From G020348385 sp964410125 (GTDB lineage Bacteria > Acidobacteriota > Aminicenantia > Aminicenantales > Aminicenantaceae), in contig CAYPGQ010000007.1 in assembly GCA_964410125.1 (NCBI GenBank), forward strand, positions 1 through 64,000: DNA of 64,000 nucleotides. The letters run 5' to 3'. The notes under the pieces are model-generated. The model was given only the letters and a program-made list of their open reading frames with translations. It searched no databases and was not told the DNA's origin. Position 1 is the first letter of the stretch. Each line of letters begins with the position of its first letter. The position numbers were made by a program, and so were the translations under genes. Below, one piece after another: positions 8,268-18,607 of this stretch.

Positions 8268-10556
8268 CTATTTTGTCCAGGCGTACCCCAGTTTTACAAA
8301 AAAGGTCCGGTTGGTCTGGGTGACATCGATATTGGTCATGCCCAAGTAATTATCCGAATACCCGATGAACAAAACGGTCTGAGGATTGAGCTTGTAGGAA
8401 AAAAGGAACTGCGTGAATATCGTCTGGGTCTTATCTGGCAGCGGGAAAAGGTAAAGGTCAGGATTCCGTGCCACATCCAGATATTGCACGATTACCCTGA
8501 CAAACGTCCGGACATTAAAATTGTAGATGAGTTTCACCTGAGACAAGTTGGCCGTGAAAATTTCATCTCCTTCAAGGGAGAGCCGCTGATAAGTATGCTG
8601 GAGATTGACGTTGATGTGCCGCCCCAGGCTGAATTCTAAAGTCGGAAGGAGGTTTAATCCAATCGCTTGCCGGGCGTTACTGTAGTCGATCGTGTCCCCA
8701 TACTGAACAATGGCATTGAGCCGGAGACCTCCCATGGGTTTCATTTCTGTGACAAAAAGGATCTGGTTCAGGTCATAATACTCCGTCAGATAAAATTCCC
8801 GGGATGTTTGATATTGGGTCATGACCATGGACTGCAATGGGCCCATATACATTGCCTGTATGTTAAAACTCCTGTCGGTGAGATCGCCGTCATGATCGTA
8901 AACCACATTGCCTGCAAGCATCAATCTGATCTGGTTGAACCAATCACCCCGCTCTCCCCAAAACGTGTATCCGACAGCTCCTGAACCTCTCCGCATATCC
9001 ACTCGGGGAATATACCCATAATCGGCCCGAAAATCAGGGCTGAAGTCCTGATAGTTGAAAAGGTAGAGCCAGTGCCTGCCAAAATGCATGAATTCCGCAA
9101 ACAGGGCATCGCCCCCGATTGCGTCTGTTTTTTGCCCGAAATCAGCGGCAATTTCATCCGAATATTTTGTTTCGGAATGTAGATACTGGATACGGAATTG
9201 CTTGGTCCGGCTGATTTGGAAAAAACCATCGATTCCTGCAACATGATTATAGTAATCTTCAGAAACCTTGCCTGTATACAGCACGCCGACGTTGGATGTT
9301 CGTCCGATGTCTCGGCGGTAACGGAAAACGCCGCTTCCCACTCCCTGGTCCACGGCTGTCGAGCTAGAACCTTGATTGGAGGGAAAGAGCAAATTGTTCA
9401 CCCTGTCATATGCCCCAAAAATCCCGAATGCATTTTTCCCCATTTTTCCCGTGAATTTCAGCCCCCCATCCGGATCGGCTACCGTCCTGGTAAATACGGC
9501 TTCCATTGGGGTAAGAAAAAAATCGGCTCCCTCGAGAAAAAAAGGCCGTTTTTCCGGATAGCGGACAGCAAACCGGGTGTTGACCTCAAGCTGTCTCACA
9601 TCGGCTTCGACCTGGGAAAAATCGGGATTCACTGTTGCATTCAGTATTAAATTGGGTGTGATTCCCCATCTAGCTGTTAGACCGGGATCGGGGTCGATTT
9701 TGCCGATTTTCATCGGGGCATCGGGATCCATGGGGAAATCTTCCCTGCTGTCTGTCCGGATGGTTGTCAGGGTTGGATCGAGCTCCACATTCAAACCGGG
9801 AGAAATCCCCTGAATGCCGGTGATTTTATCGAATTGACACTGGATGCAGAAAACATCCCGGTCTCTCCGATGGGAGGTCATGCGGTGGCGGACAGTGCGC
9901 GGATAGGAACGCCCCACACTGAAGCCCCAGGTTTGAACCTCATCGGTCCGGGGGAATCGCAACTGGTTAAACGGGATAGCAATTTCGAGTGCCCATCCCC
10001 ATTCCGTGATATTCCCCTTTGAAGCCCAGATCGCATCCCAGGAAAAATCCTCATAGCCTTCTGATTCGCTGAAATTGGCATCGGCCTGTACTCCTAGAGG
10101 ATTGGCGCGGAACTGAAATGCCCTGCGCTCATCATTGAAAGTATCGAGCATGAAATTTATATGATCATCCTGGATGAAGGTGTCGACGGCATCCCTGTCC
10201 ATAAGATGGGCGCGTATTTTCGAAGGCTCCGGATCATAACAGCGGAATGCAATATAAAAGTTGTTCCTATCAAAAGTCACCAGACAATCGGTATCCACCG
10301 GGGCGGGAACATTATCCCCTGGCAGCCATTCGTAAAGAACTTTTATTACGGTCGCATCTTCCCAGGCCTTCTCGTCCAAATTCCCATCCACCTTGATTGC
10401 AGAAGTCGCTGCCGCAACAGTATAATTCTGGGCCTTGGGCCGTTCTTGTTGGCTTTCTTGTTGAGCAATGTTTTCAGAAGCAGATGTTGCGTTGATCGCA
10501 ACATTCATGGAGAAAATGGCAATAAATCCAATCCTCAGGAGCACATTCTTTTTCAC
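8268..10556 (-). CDS. CBM9-like / DUF5916 outer-membrane protein
   Basis: A 762-residue paralogue of the gene at 2182-4398. The order is signal peptide (to about 27), CBM9-like domain (about 45-220: KVDGNLDEKAWEDA; FYIAFRCYDPEP), the DUF5916 hallmark (NPDFSQVEADVRQLEVN; RYPEKRPFFLEGADFF) and a C-terminal beta-barrel. I place the start at a GTG (10556) because a perfect AGGAGG lies 7 bases upstream and it begins the signal peptide; the open frame extends 48 codons further without a site. It ends with TAG, showing that TAG is a normal stop in this genome. Confidence 0.87.
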   Translation of the reverse strand: MKKNVLLRIGFIAIFSMNVAINATSASENIAQQESQQERPKAQNYTVAAATSAIKVDGNLDEKAWEDATVIKVLYEWLPGDNVPAPVDTDCLVTFDRNNFYIAFRCYDPEPSKIRAHLMDRDAVDTFIQDDHINFMLDTFNDERRAFQFRANPLGVQADANFSESEGYEDFSWDAIWASKGNITEWGWALEIAIPFNQLRFPRTDEVQTWGFSVGRSYPRTVRHRMTSHRRDRDVFCIQCQFDKITGIQGISPGLNVELDPTLTTIRTDSREDFPMDPDAPMKIGKIDPDPGLTARWGITPNLILNATVNPDFSQVEADVRQLEVNTRFAVRYPEKRPFFLEGADFFLTPMEAVFTRTVADPDGGLKFTGKMGKNAFGIFGAYDRVNNLLFPSNQGSSSTAVDQGVGSGVFRYRRDIGRTSNVGVLYTGKVSEDYYNHVAGIDGFFQISRTKQFRIQYLHSETKYSDEIAADFGQKTDAIGGDALFAEFMHFGRHWLYLFNYQDFSPDFRADYGYIPRVDMRRGSGAVGYTFWGERGDWFNQIRLMLAGNVVYDHDGDLTDRSFNIQAMYMGPLQSMVMTQYQTSREFYLTEYYDLNQILFVTEMKPMGGLRLNAIVQYGDTIDYSNARQAIGLNLLPTLEFSLGRHINVNLQHTYQRLSLEGDEIFTANLSQVKLIYNFNVRTFVRVIVQYLDVARNPDLYLFPLPDKTQTIFTQFLFSYKLNPQTVLFIGYSDNYLGMTNIDVTQTNRTFFVKLGYAWTK

Positions 10557-10777
10557 TATTTTTCCTCCTAAAAGGTTCAGGATGTTTTTTTCTATCAACA
10601 TTACTAATATAATACGGAAAAACAGTCCATTCAGTTGCTCATTTCTGTGCTTTTTCTCAAGTTTTTTTCGCCATCTGCCATTTTCTCTTTTTTTGGCCAA
10701 AATGCCCCTTTTTTCTTCCGGGAAAAAATGTTATACCTCTTCCATGGTCTGACATCAGAAAAATCACAAGGGAGTCG

Positions 10778-13165
10778 ATGATGACAAGAAAAAAAAACAA
10801 GGCTGTTTGGTTCTTTTCCCTTTCCTTTATTCAAATAGTCATTTTTTTATTTTTCATCGATCTAGCCTGTCACACGAAGCCTTCTGTCCCAAAAGAAACA
10901 GTTGGTATAAAAGGAATTTTCCAGCCTGTCGAGATTATAAAGGACATCTGGGGGATTTCCCATATCTACGCACAGAGCCAGAACGATCTCTTTTTTGCCC
11001 AAGGATTCAATGTTGCCCGTGATCGATTGTTCCAACTGGAGATATGGCGGCGCCAGGCCACAGGAAGTTTGGCTGAAATTTTGGGACCCAAAGCGCTCAA
11101 AAAAGACATCGGTTCTCGATTGCTTAAAGCCCGGGTCAACCTGGAAGAAGAGTTCAGCCACTACCATCCCCGGGGAGAAGAAATCATCACTTCCTTTGTC
11201 CGCGGCATAAACGCCTACATCGATCTCACCAAAGAAAAACCTTCCTTTCTACCCCTCGAATTTAGGCTATTGGACCTCAAGCCCAAACACTGGACTCCGG
11301 AAATCGTGATATCCCGCCATAATGGTCTATTCCGCAATGCCAGAGCAGAGGTATCCATAGCCCGATTGGTCCACCTCCTGGGAGAAAAGAAATCCCGGAA
11401 TCTCCTGAACCTCGAGCCTGGAAATCCTGATTTGGTGCCAGATGAAAGTATCAACCTATCTTTCATTTCCTCTGAAATTATGGAACTTTATTCCTCCGCC
11501 CGCTCATCGGTCCGGTTCGAACCCAAAGATATCTATGATTTGATCTCTGAATTGACCCCAGGCAGCAACAATTGGGTGGTACGAGGCACCCTCACTGATA
11601 CAGGATATCCGTTTTTGGCCAATGATCCTCACAGAAGCCAACAGATCCCCTCCCTCCGATACTGGGTCCATTTGAACGCTCCAGGATGGCAAGTTATCGG
11701 CGGAGGTGAACCGGCCCTTCCGGGCGTTTCTATCGGGCACAACAACGATGGTGCATGGGGATTGACCATTTTTGCCATTGACCAGGAAGACCTTTATGTG
11801 TACAACACGAACCCCCAAAATCCCCACCAGTACAAATACCGAGGAAATTGGGAAGAGATGACGATTCTCCGGGAGACAATCCCGGTAAAAGGCGAAAATC
11901 CAGTCACGGTTGACTTAAAATACACTCGGCATGGCCCAGTCCTGCATGAAGATCGAGAACGTCACAAGGCCTACACCCTGAGGGCAGCCTGGCTCGAAGT
12001 GGGTGGGGCGCCGTATCTTGCCAGCCTCCGCATGGACCAGGCCAGGAACTGGGAAGAATTCCGAGAGGCCTGCCAATTTTCTCACACGCCATCGGAAAAC
12101 ATGGTGTGGGCCGACAGAGAAAACAACATCGGTTGGCAGGCTGTGGGAATAACGCCCATCCGTAAAAACTGGAAGGGACTTCTCCCAGTCCCAGGGGACG
12201 GACGGTTTGAATGGGAGGGTTATCTGCCGATCAAAAACCTTCCTCATGTTTTCAATCCGCCGGAAGGTTTTTTTGCAACAGCAAATCAGAACAATGTTCC
12301 CGAGGGATACCCTCAAGCTTTGGGCTTCATGTGGTCCGAACCCTACCGTTTCAAGCGAATTGAGGAAGTCTTGAAATCAGAGAGGAAATTTACCATTGAG
12401 AATATGAAAAGACTCCAGCAGGACTATCTTTCAATCTCTGCCAGAAACCTTGTGCCCTATCTTAAGGATCTTCACTCAAGTGACCCGACTACTGAAAAAG
12501 CAATTAAGCTGCTTCTTGCCTGGGATTTTATCCTAGACGAAAACTCGGTGGAGGCAACTATATTTATGGCCTGGTTCCGGCGCTTGAGAGATAACGTTTG
12601 GGATCTTTTGGTGCCTGAAATGAACAGGCAAAGACTTCCGCGGCGGCCTATGAAAATAATGATGGATTGCTTGGCTCGCCCAGACGATAAATTCGGGGTA
12701 GATCCTGAAGCGGGACGGGATAATGTCTTGATCAAAAGTTTGGAGCAAGGCATCAAAGGCCTCGTAGAACGATTGGGAATCGATATGTCATTTTGGCTGT
12801 ATGGACAAGAAAAATTCCACCACATTATGCTTTATCATATGCTAAGCAAGGCTCTGAGCGACGACCTTCGCACCAAATTTGACATCGGGCCCTTTCCCCG
12901 AGGAGGAAGCGGCTTTACCGTCAATATGACCGGAAGTGGATACAACCAGAGTTCAGGCGCCTCTTTTCGCATCATTGTGGATTGCAGTGATTGGGACAAC
13001 TCGGTCGGAACAAACTGCCCGGGTCAATCAGGAAATCCAGAAAGTCCTCATTACAAAGACCTGTTCAAACCTTGGAGCAAGGGCCAATATTTCCCGGTCT
13101 ACTTCTCTAGGCAAAAGATCGAATCCGCCGCAGAAGGCATCCTTATACTCATTCCTATTAAATAA
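10778..13165 (+). CDS. Penicillin acylase family lipoprotein
   Basis: A 795-residue N-terminal-nucleophile hydrolase. A lipoprotein-type leader ends in FIDLAC, then comes an alpha-chain region (about 45-240), the cleavage and nucleophile site PGSNNW with the catalytic Ser at residue 263, and the beta chain with HNNDGAWGLT and the late GQSGNPESPHYKDL motif typical of the family. Known members undergo autoproteolysis in the periplasm and cleave acyl-amide bonds of beta-lactams or acyl-homoserine lactones; the substrate here is unknown. GGGAG precedes the ATG. It is followed 21 bases later by an isochorismatase-type hydrolase, probably co-transcribed. Confidence 0.93.
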   Translation: MMTRKKNKAVWFFSLSFIQIVIFLFFIDLACHTKPSVPKETVGIKGIFQPVEIIKDIWGISHIYAQSQNDLFFAQGFNVARDRLFQLEIWRRQATGSLAEILGPKALKKDIGSRLLKARVNLEEEFSHYHPRGEEIITSFVRGINAYIDLTKEKPSFLPLEFRLLDLKPKHWTPEIVISRHNGLFRNARAEVSIARLVHLLGEKKSRNLLNLEPGNPDLVPDESINLSFISSEIMELYSSARSSVRFEPKDIYDLISELTPGSNNWVVRGTLTDTGYPFLANDPHRSQQIPSLRYWVHLNAPGWQVIGGGEPALPGVSIGHNNDGAWGLTIFAIDQEDLYVYNTNPQNPHQYKYRGNWEEMTILRETIPVKGENPVTVDLKYTRHGPVLHEDRERHKAYTLRAAWLEVGGAPYLASLRMDQARNWEEFREACQFSHTPSENMVWADRENNIGWQAVGITPIRKNWKGLLPVPGDGRFEWEGYLPIKNLPHVFNPPEGFFATANQNNVPEGYPQALGFMWSEPYRFKRIEEVLKSERKFTIENMKRLQQDYLSISARNLVPYLKDLHSSDPTTEKAIKLLLAWDFILDENSVEATIFMAWFRRLRDNVWDLLVPEMNRQRLPRRPMKIMMDCLARPDDKFGVDPEAGRDNVLIKSLEQGIKGLVERLGIDMSFWLYGQEKFHHIMLYHMLSKALSDDLRTKFDIGPFPRGGSGFTVNMTGSGYNQSSGASFRIIVDCSDWDNSVGTNCPGQSGNPESPHYKDLFKPWSKGQYFPVYFSRQKIESAAEGILILIPIK

Positions 13166-13186
13166 AACCTTCTGAGGAGAAAAGGT

Positions 13187-13798
13187 ATGAAGACGAGAGA
13201 TATCGTGACAATGGACGAGATTATTAGAGAGAACAACTCCCATCTATGGGCGCCGGAAAAAGGCAGGACCGCTGTTCTTCTGATAGACCTCCAGGAATAT
13301 TTTCGGGGTATTATAAATCCCATCCTGGAAAACATCGTCAGCCTTATTTCTGCAGCAAGAAAGAAAAAGGTTCCTCTGTTTTTTACACAACACAGCCACG
13401 ATCCTGGGGTTGATCATGGCATGCTCGGCCGATGGTGGCCTGACTTGATTATCAAGGGGAGCAATGATTCCCTCGTTATTCCGGAGCTAAATGTAAAAAA
13501 AGCGGATTGTGTTATACACAAAAACACATACAGTGCTTTTTATGAAACCGATCTTGAAAAAAAATTAAAAAACCTGGGGATTACAGACTTGGTCATCGGA
13601 GGAGTGATGACTAATCTTTGTTGTGAAACAACCGCCAGGGATGCCTTTGTCAGGAACTTTCGTGTTTTTTTCCTTGCCGATGGAACCTCTACGATCAGCG
13701 AGGAATTCCACCTGTCAACCCTTAAAAATCTGGGTTATGGATTCACCACTCTTTTGAGCTGTCAAACATTCATGGATATCGTGCGTGATTGGAGCTAA
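13187..13798 (+). CDS. Isochorismatase-family cysteine hydrolase
   Basis: A 203-residue cysteine hydrolase. The catalytic triad is visible: Asp34 in LLIDLQ, a Lys before NTYSAFYET (about residue 112) and Cys145 in GVMTNLCCETTARDA. The cis-peptide motif GGVMT precedes the cysteine as usual. The family includes nicotinamidases, isochorismatases and N-carbamoyl amidases; the residues do not decide between them. TGAGGAG provides the ribosome site. It lies in an operon behind the penicillin acylase and converges on the membrane-protein gene with a 4-base overlap of the stops. Confidence 0.9.
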   Translation: MKTRDIVTMDEIIRENNSHLWAPEKGRTAVLLIDLQEYFRGIINPILENIVSLISAARKKKVPLFFTQHSHDPGVDHGMLGRWWPDLIIKGSNDSLVIPELNVKKADCVIHKNTYSAFYETDLEKKLKNLGITDLVIGGVMTNLCCETTARDAFVRNFRVFFLADGTSTISEEFHLSTLKNLGYGFTTLLSCQTFMDIVRDWS

Positions 13799-14163
13799 TC
13801 CGCTTGAGGTTTGAAAAGCTGGATGGTTTCGTCTTTGATAAGGATCACAAAAGTATATATCGCCAGGGCCGTTCCCAACGGAAAACTCAAAATGCTGAGG
13901 AAGGCCACTACCAATGTCAAAATCCTCCCCCATTCCTTTTTTTTCATCAACCCGATGCCCGCGATGATTTTAGGGATGGATAGAATAAACAGAAAAATAC
14001 CGACTCCAATACCGATTGTTCTGAGGATCACGGGTGCTTCATAGCCTATATCCGGAATAAATGAAATCCCAAAAAGGATGAAAAATGCCACAAATCCGCC
14101 AAAAAAGTTCAAAGCTCCCAGGACTATCCAAAATATACCTAGGAGATTTACATGTTTTTCCAT
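13795..14163 (-). CDS. Four-helix membrane protein
   Basis: 122 residues with four hydrophobic segments (about 5-30, 45-65, 78-95 and 95-112), a pattern common in small DUF4064-like or DoxX-like membrane proteins. No catalytic motif is visible and I assign no function. It ends in TAG. Confidence 0.75.
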   Translation of the reverse strand: MEKHVNLLGIFWIVLGALNFFGGFVAFFILFGISFIPDIGYEAPVILRTIGIGVGIFLFILSIPKIIAGIGLMKKKEWGRILTLVVAFLSILSFPLGTALAIYTFVILIKDETIQLFKPQAD

Positions 14164-14260
14164 TTTATCCTCCTACATTATTATCATACGAAAAAATGCG
14201 TATAATGTTTTTCCTGATTCAATCAAAACTCCTTTGAACCCAATAGAAAGTATAACGTTT

Positions 14261-14722
14261 TTAGGGATATTTCTTCAATATTTCTTGGACCTTCGCTTCC
14301 ATATCTTTGAAATGAGTACCCCGCCAGAATACCCGGCCGCACTTCGGACAGATGGCAAAGGAATCGGCTTTATCAAAAACAAAGGCGGAGACAAGATTTT
14401 TTGCATTCTTTTTGGTTAGATTTTTCAACTTTACGTTGCAATCGATACAGCGGGTGTGAGGGGCTACCTTTTCCCTAAGATTAAAATGTTCCAAAACTTG
14501 CTGGACCTGGTCCTGCCATTCTTCGCTCTCCAGAAAAAGGGTTTCGACATCCTTAGCTTGTTGGATCAATCCGGTGTCTTTGGTCAGGAGGATTCTCCCC
14601 TCCTTCCTGGCAATTGTCAGCAGCTCATCATCCTCGATCTTGCTGAAAAAGAGAGCATCGAATCCAAGGATTTTTAGCCACTTAGCCAGTTTTCCTAACA
14701 TACAATCAACGACAAATCGCAT
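14261..14722 (-). CDS. Mut7-C RNase domain / PIN-like protein with zinc ribbon
   Basis: A 153-residue protein. The N-terminal Mut7-C (PIN-like) domain shows VDCMLGKLAKWLKILGFD with the early Asp and later acidic residues (EDDELL, TKDTGL) expected for metal-dependent nuclease activity. The C-terminal half is a zinc ribbon (CIDC ... CPKC). The ATG at 14722 is preceded by GGGGAT and matches the family N-terminus; the upstream extension to 14770 would overlap the transporter gene. It lies 26 bases after the metal transporter, probably in the same operon. A role in RNA processing is inferred from the fold. Confidence 0.87.
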   Translation of the reverse strand: MRFVVDCMLGKLAKWLKILGFDALFFSKIEDDELLTIARKEGRILLTKDTGLIQQAKDVETLFLESEEWQDQVQQVLEHFNLREKVAPHTRCIDCNVKLKNLTKKNAKNLVSAFVFDKADSFAICPKCGRVFWRGTHFKDMEAKVQEILKKYP

Positions 14723-14747
14723 GTGGATCCCCAGAAGGATGCGTTCC

Positions 14748-15464
14748 TTACAATCCGAGGAACTGAACACTCATGCCCGAGATAAAAATCATGGCTCCGG
14801 CGATGGCATGGACGTATTTTTCCAAAAAACCCATTCGGATGAAACGAACACCCCAGGAAGCCGAAGCGATTATAACCAGCATGGTTAAAATCGTTACCAC
14901 TCCGAAGGCAAGTGTGACAAGAACAACACCCCCGATGTTTTGTTTGGCCGCAGGATACATCAAAAGAGGGATGAGGGGCTCACAAGGCCCAAACACAAAG
15001 ATGGTAAACAGAATCCACGGAGTAAGGCTCGATTTGATCTTTTCGTCATGGAAATGGGAGTGAGCAGCCTTCTGATGGGTGTGAGAATGTTCATGTTCAA
15101 CGCCATCGGCATGAAGATGAATATGCTTGTGGGGCTTATTTTTGATGGCTCTATGCAAACCCCAGATGCAGTAAGCAAGGCCAAACCCGATCAGAAGCCA
15201 AGCAGCCAGACTCCCCCGGAAAGACTCGATCCCCTCGATTCGGAAAATCGCCATACCCAGGGCAATCCCCACAAGGCCGATGACAACAGAACTCAACACA
15301 TGACCCAATCCGCAGAGGAAAGAAATAAAAAGCGTTTTGGAAAGAGTCCACTTTCGAGCACGTCCGATCACGATAAACGGAAGGTAATGATCAGGACCAA
15401 GCAGAGTGTGGACAAATCCGATCGTGGCTGCTGTTCCTACTAAAACCAAAATTTCATTGCTCAT
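14748..15464 (-). CDS. NicO/UreH-like metal transporter with His-rich loop
   Basis: A 238-residue membrane protein with six predicted spans. The first span carries HTLLGPDHYLPF, the metal-binding signature of nickel/cobalt (NicO, RcnA, UreH) transporters. The central cytoplasmic loop holds about ten histidines (HKHIHLH, HEHSHTH, HSHFH), typical of metal selection or storage. Nickel, cobalt or zinc are possible substrates. The start at 15464 has AGGA at the right distance; the ATG nine bases upstream does not. It lies next to a tRNA-Ala on the same strand. Confidence 0.83.
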   Translation of the reverse strand: MSNEILVLVGTAATIGFVHTLLGPDHYLPFIVIGRARKWTLSKTLFISFLCGLGHVLSSVVIGLVGIALGMAIFRIEGIESFRGSLAAWLLIGFGLAYCIWGLHRAIKNKPHKHIHLHADGVEHEHSHTHQKAAHSHFHDEKIKSSLTPWILFTIFVFGPCEPLIPLLMYPAAKQNIGGVVLVTLAFGVVTILTMLVIIASASWGVRFIRMGFLEKYVHAIAGAMIFISGMSVQFLGL

Positions 15465-15488
15465 GACATTCATTCCTAAAAAAAAAGA

Positions 15489-15564
15489 TGGTGGACGGTA
15501 GGGGACTTGAACCCCCGACCTCAGCGTTGCGAACGCCGCGCTCTCCCAACTGAGCTAACCGCCC
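15489..15564 (-). tRNA. tRNA-Ala (anticodon CGC)
   Basis: A complete cloverleaf: 7-bp acceptor (GGGCGGT with ACCGTCC, one G-U), D-arm GCTC/GAGC, anticodon arm CGGCG/CGCTG with loop TTCGCAA, T-arm GGGG-TTCAAGT-CCCC and encoded CCA. It is the intact source of the 5' fragments seen at 19335 and 34472. Confidence 0.95.
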
Positions 15565-15624
15565 ACTCTCGAATTCAGGGGAAAACAACTGATAAATTTA
15601 CCACTTTTGAAAGATTTTTTCTAG
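15565..15624 (-). repeat. tRNA-Ala upstream flank, copy 1 of 3
   Basis: The 60 bases directly upstream of the tRNA gene, rich in A/T with the segment TTTACCACTTTTG, recur at 19373-19432 and 34481-34541 with only a few differences. It presumably contains the tRNA promoter. Confidence 0.75.
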
Positions 15625-16036
15625 AGACTTCTGGTTTCCTTTTCGGTTCACCATTTAAATATGTCGATTGTAGCGGGGCAATTTATCCTAAATATTGGAT
15701 AAAACCTCTAGTAAATGGGAAAATCACCGTGATTTTCAGGCGGAATTGGGATGAATTCCGAGATTTTTGGAAACAATTTCCCAATTTCTGCATTATTTTA
15801 TAACTGACTGAATATAATATAATTACATTACTCACAAGTTTACATAAATAAGTATTCGACGACACACAATCACGCAGGTGTCACACAGAATGACTAAAAT
15901 CGCTACTAATTGCCTAAGGTTTTCGAGTTGCCTATTTGTGCAAAATGCTAAATTTCCCGGAGGAAGGATACAAAATAGGCACAAGCCTGTCTTAAAGACT
16001 TCCCATTAGCGATCCAAGGGACTTAAAATCCTCTAT
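15625..16036. other. Gene-free stretch with repeat remnants
   Basis: No gene seen. 15966-15999 matches the right end of the 230-bp repeat at 26257-26486 and the 14 bases beyond it (shared CACAAGCCTGTCTTAAAGA). 15876-15910 resembles the segment next to the tRNA-Gln-like copies (AGGTGTGACA...AATGC). These are likely scars of earlier insertions. Confidence 0.5.
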
Positions 16037-18607
16037 TCATTCATACCGAATCGAATCGACCGGATTGGCTAAAGCAGCCTTAATTGTCAATGTGGATGTT
16101 GTCAACAACACAACACTGACTATCGAGAAAGCTGAAATCATAAAAAATGCAGGAGAAATGCTGATCTTATACGCATAATTCTGAAGCCATTTGTGCAGCA
16201 CATACCAGGCTACAGGCCAAGCTATAACATTAGCCATGATAACCCATTTTATAAATTGCCTGGTGAGAAGCCCAACCACATTGGATACACTGGCCCCGTG
16301 AACCTTCCGTATGCCGATCTCCTTTACCCTTCTGGCGACAGATATCGATGTCAGTCCAAACACACCCAAACATGCAACAAAGATCGCCAACAGGGAAGAA
16401 TACAGCACGATATCCTTCCATCTGTTCTCATCCATGACTTGAGATTCAATGTCTTCCTCAAGAAAACTCCAAGAAAAGGGCTTGTCCGGCTCTAATTCTT
16501 CCCATGTGGCCTGAATGCGATTCAGGGTTTCTGTCAGATTGTAAGGCGAGATTTTTATCAAAATATACCGATAGGGCATCATAGGATTAATGTAGTACAG
16601 AGCCGGCTGGATTCTACTATCCATTCCCCACATGTGAGAATCTCTAACCACACCGATAATCGTAAAAGTCCTGGAATGGTAGCGTATCTGAGTTCCCACA
16701 GCCTTTTTTAATCCCAGGGTTTGAACGAGGCTTTCATTCACAACGAGGGCCTGCATATCTGATGACATTTCATGTGAAAAATCCCGTCCTTCCACAAGAT
16801 CCAGTTCCATTGTTTTGAAATAATCAAAATTGACTCTCATATAGCTTGCTTTGTAGTTATGTCCGTTATAATAAAACCTATCTATTCCTACTCGATCGAA
16901 TGATCCTGAAGCGCTTGACATACGGATAATATCCGCCTGATTCAAGAGGCGGTTCCTGAATTTTTCATACAATCTTTCACTGGGCTCCACCTCCCTTTTA
17001 TGAGTTTTTACAATAATCATATTTTCTTTATTAAAGCCATAATCCGTATTCAATATGAACCGTATCTGCCTGCTGAGACCGATAACGACAACAATCAGGA
17101 TGATCGAGAGTGAAAACTGCATAATGACCAGGATCCGGGTGAAGGAATTTTTTCCACTGAGCCTCTGTTTGCCTGTGAATAAATCGACTGGTTTGAATTT
17201 AGAAAGAATTAAAGCGGGATAACTGCCGACAATGATGCCCACAATCATTGTAAAAAGAAAAAGAACAGCCATACTGGAGGGAGATAAGATATCTGAATAA
17301 ACAAGCGACTTGTTTGTCAGAGTGTTAAAAACCGGAAGCAGAGCCCTTGCTATCATCACTGCCAGAAAAACAGCAACAGCAGTAATAAAAATGGACTCAC
17401 TCCAGAATTGGCCTATGAGTTGCTTTCTTTTGGCTCCCACAATTTTACGAATTCCAATCTCCCTAAACCGATAGGAAGCATTTCCCACAGAAATAGTAAT
17501 AAAATTAATGATAGCTGTGAGGAGAATGAAAAAGGTAATAGCGCTCAAAATATAGATTTCTGTGAGGTCCGGTGTTCCTGTATCTTTCTGGTCAAAATGA
17601 ATATCCCTCATTCTTTGCAGAGTGAAAAACTGATCCTGATCGGAAATGTGAAGTTGTGTTAATTGGGGTAAGCCATTCATGATTCTTCTTGAAGAATTTG
17701 AGTCCATCACTTCAATGAATGTTTGCCATTGTGGTGATGTCGTATCCCAATTGGATAAAAAGTCTTCTCTCCTAAATGAGCTAAGGCAGTTAATATTGAT
17801 CAATAGGGAGTATTTAATAGATGAACTATTTGGGGGATCTTTGGCAACAGCTGAGACGATAAAATCATCACGGTATTCTCCCATGATAAGCGTAAGCCTC
17901 TCGCCTAAAGGGTTTTCATTTCCGAAATATCTTCTTGCCAGGGTTTCTGAGAGGACAACAGAATCCAAAGAAGACAGGACATGTGACGGATTTCCATCTA
18001 AAAGTGGAAATGTGAACAGTTCGAAGAATGCTTCATCAGTCAAGGTCACATCCAGGTCTTCGAGAAAATCGCCTCTTCGAACGGTAAATTCCATTGTGCA
18101 AATTCTCGCGAAAAACCTAATGTCCTCAACAAAATACTCCTTTATCACAGGTCCCATAGGAATCGGTACACTTCCATACCTACTCACACTGCCATCGGGT
18201 CTGTGCCAATTTGAGGACAGCCTGTAAATACTGTCCAACTTGTGGTGGAACCTGTCATAGGACAACTCATTCTTGATGAATAATGCGATTAAAAGTATGC
18301 AGGCTATACCAACGGATAATCCGATAATATTAATGAACGTGAAAGATTTAAATTTCTTAAAATTTCTGATTCCAATCTTCAGGTAATTTTTAAACATCTC
18401 ATAACTCCAATAAACGCTCGATCGGATAAAAAATGGCATGGGCTTGAGAATTTGCCAGATATACCACACATTCGCCCTGAATCGTCCTTTTTCCGAGAGG
18501 ATCATACGGTATTCCTCTTCCGTGTCACCCAGGATTCCGATTTTTCTTGAAGATGAAAGGATATCGAGGATCCTTTCAGCGATTTTCGGAGGCCTTGTCC
18601 TTTTCAT
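16037..18607 (-). CDS. FtsX/MacB-type permease with N-terminal prefix domain, copy 1
   Basis: An 856-residue inner-membrane protein. Residues 1-75 form a cytoplasmic permease-prefix domain (PKIAERILDIL ... YIWQIL). The first membrane span is at about 90-110, followed by a MacB-type periplasmic domain, three spans with the conserved RFREIGIRKIVGA motif, then the second half with the same order and RRVKEIGIRKVHGA. This double FtsX layout is that of ABC export permeases; no ATPase is adjacent, so a partner elsewhere is needed. The ATG at 18607 overlaps the PadR stop (ATGA), which indicates translational coupling. It is a paralogue of 19797-22352. Confidence 0.9.
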   Translation of the reverse strand: MKRTRPPKIAERILDILSSSRKIGILGDTEEEYRMILSEKGRFRANVWYIWQILKPMPFFIRSSVYWSYEMFKNYLKIGIRNFKKFKSFTFINIIGLSVGIACILLIALFIKNELSYDRFHHKLDSIYRLSSNWHRPDGSVSRYGSVPIPMGPVIKEYFVEDIRFFARICTMEFTVRRGDFLEDLDVTLTDEAFFELFTFPLLDGNPSHVLSSLDSVVLSETLARRYFGNENPLGERLTLIMGEYRDDFIVSAVAKDPPNSSSIKYSLLININCLSSFRREDFLSNWDTTSPQWQTFIEVMDSNSSRRIMNGLPQLTQLHISDQDQFFTLQRMRDIHFDQKDTGTPDLTEIYILSAITFFILLTAIINFITISVGNASYRFREIGIRKIVGAKRKQLIGQFWSESIFITAVAVFLAVMIARALLPVFNTLTNKSLVYSDILSPSSMAVLFLFTMIVGIIVGSYPALILSKFKPVDLFTGKQRLSGKNSFTRILVIMQFSLSIILIVVVIGLSRQIRFILNTDYGFNKENMIIVKTHKREVEPSERLYEKFRNRLLNQADIIRMSSASGSFDRVGIDRFYYNGHNYKASYMRVNFDYFKTMELDLVEGRDFSHEMSSDMQALVVNESLVQTLGLKKAVGTQIRYHSRTFTIIGVVRDSHMWGMDSRIQPALYYINPMMPYRYILIKISPYNLTETLNRIQATWEELEPDKPFSWSFLEEDIESQVMDENRWKDIVLYSSLLAIFVACLGVFGLTSISVARRVKEIGIRKVHGASVSNVVGLLTRQFIKWVIMANVIAWPVAWYVLHKWLQNYAYKISISPAFFMISAFSIVSVVLLTTSTLTIKAALANPVDSIRYE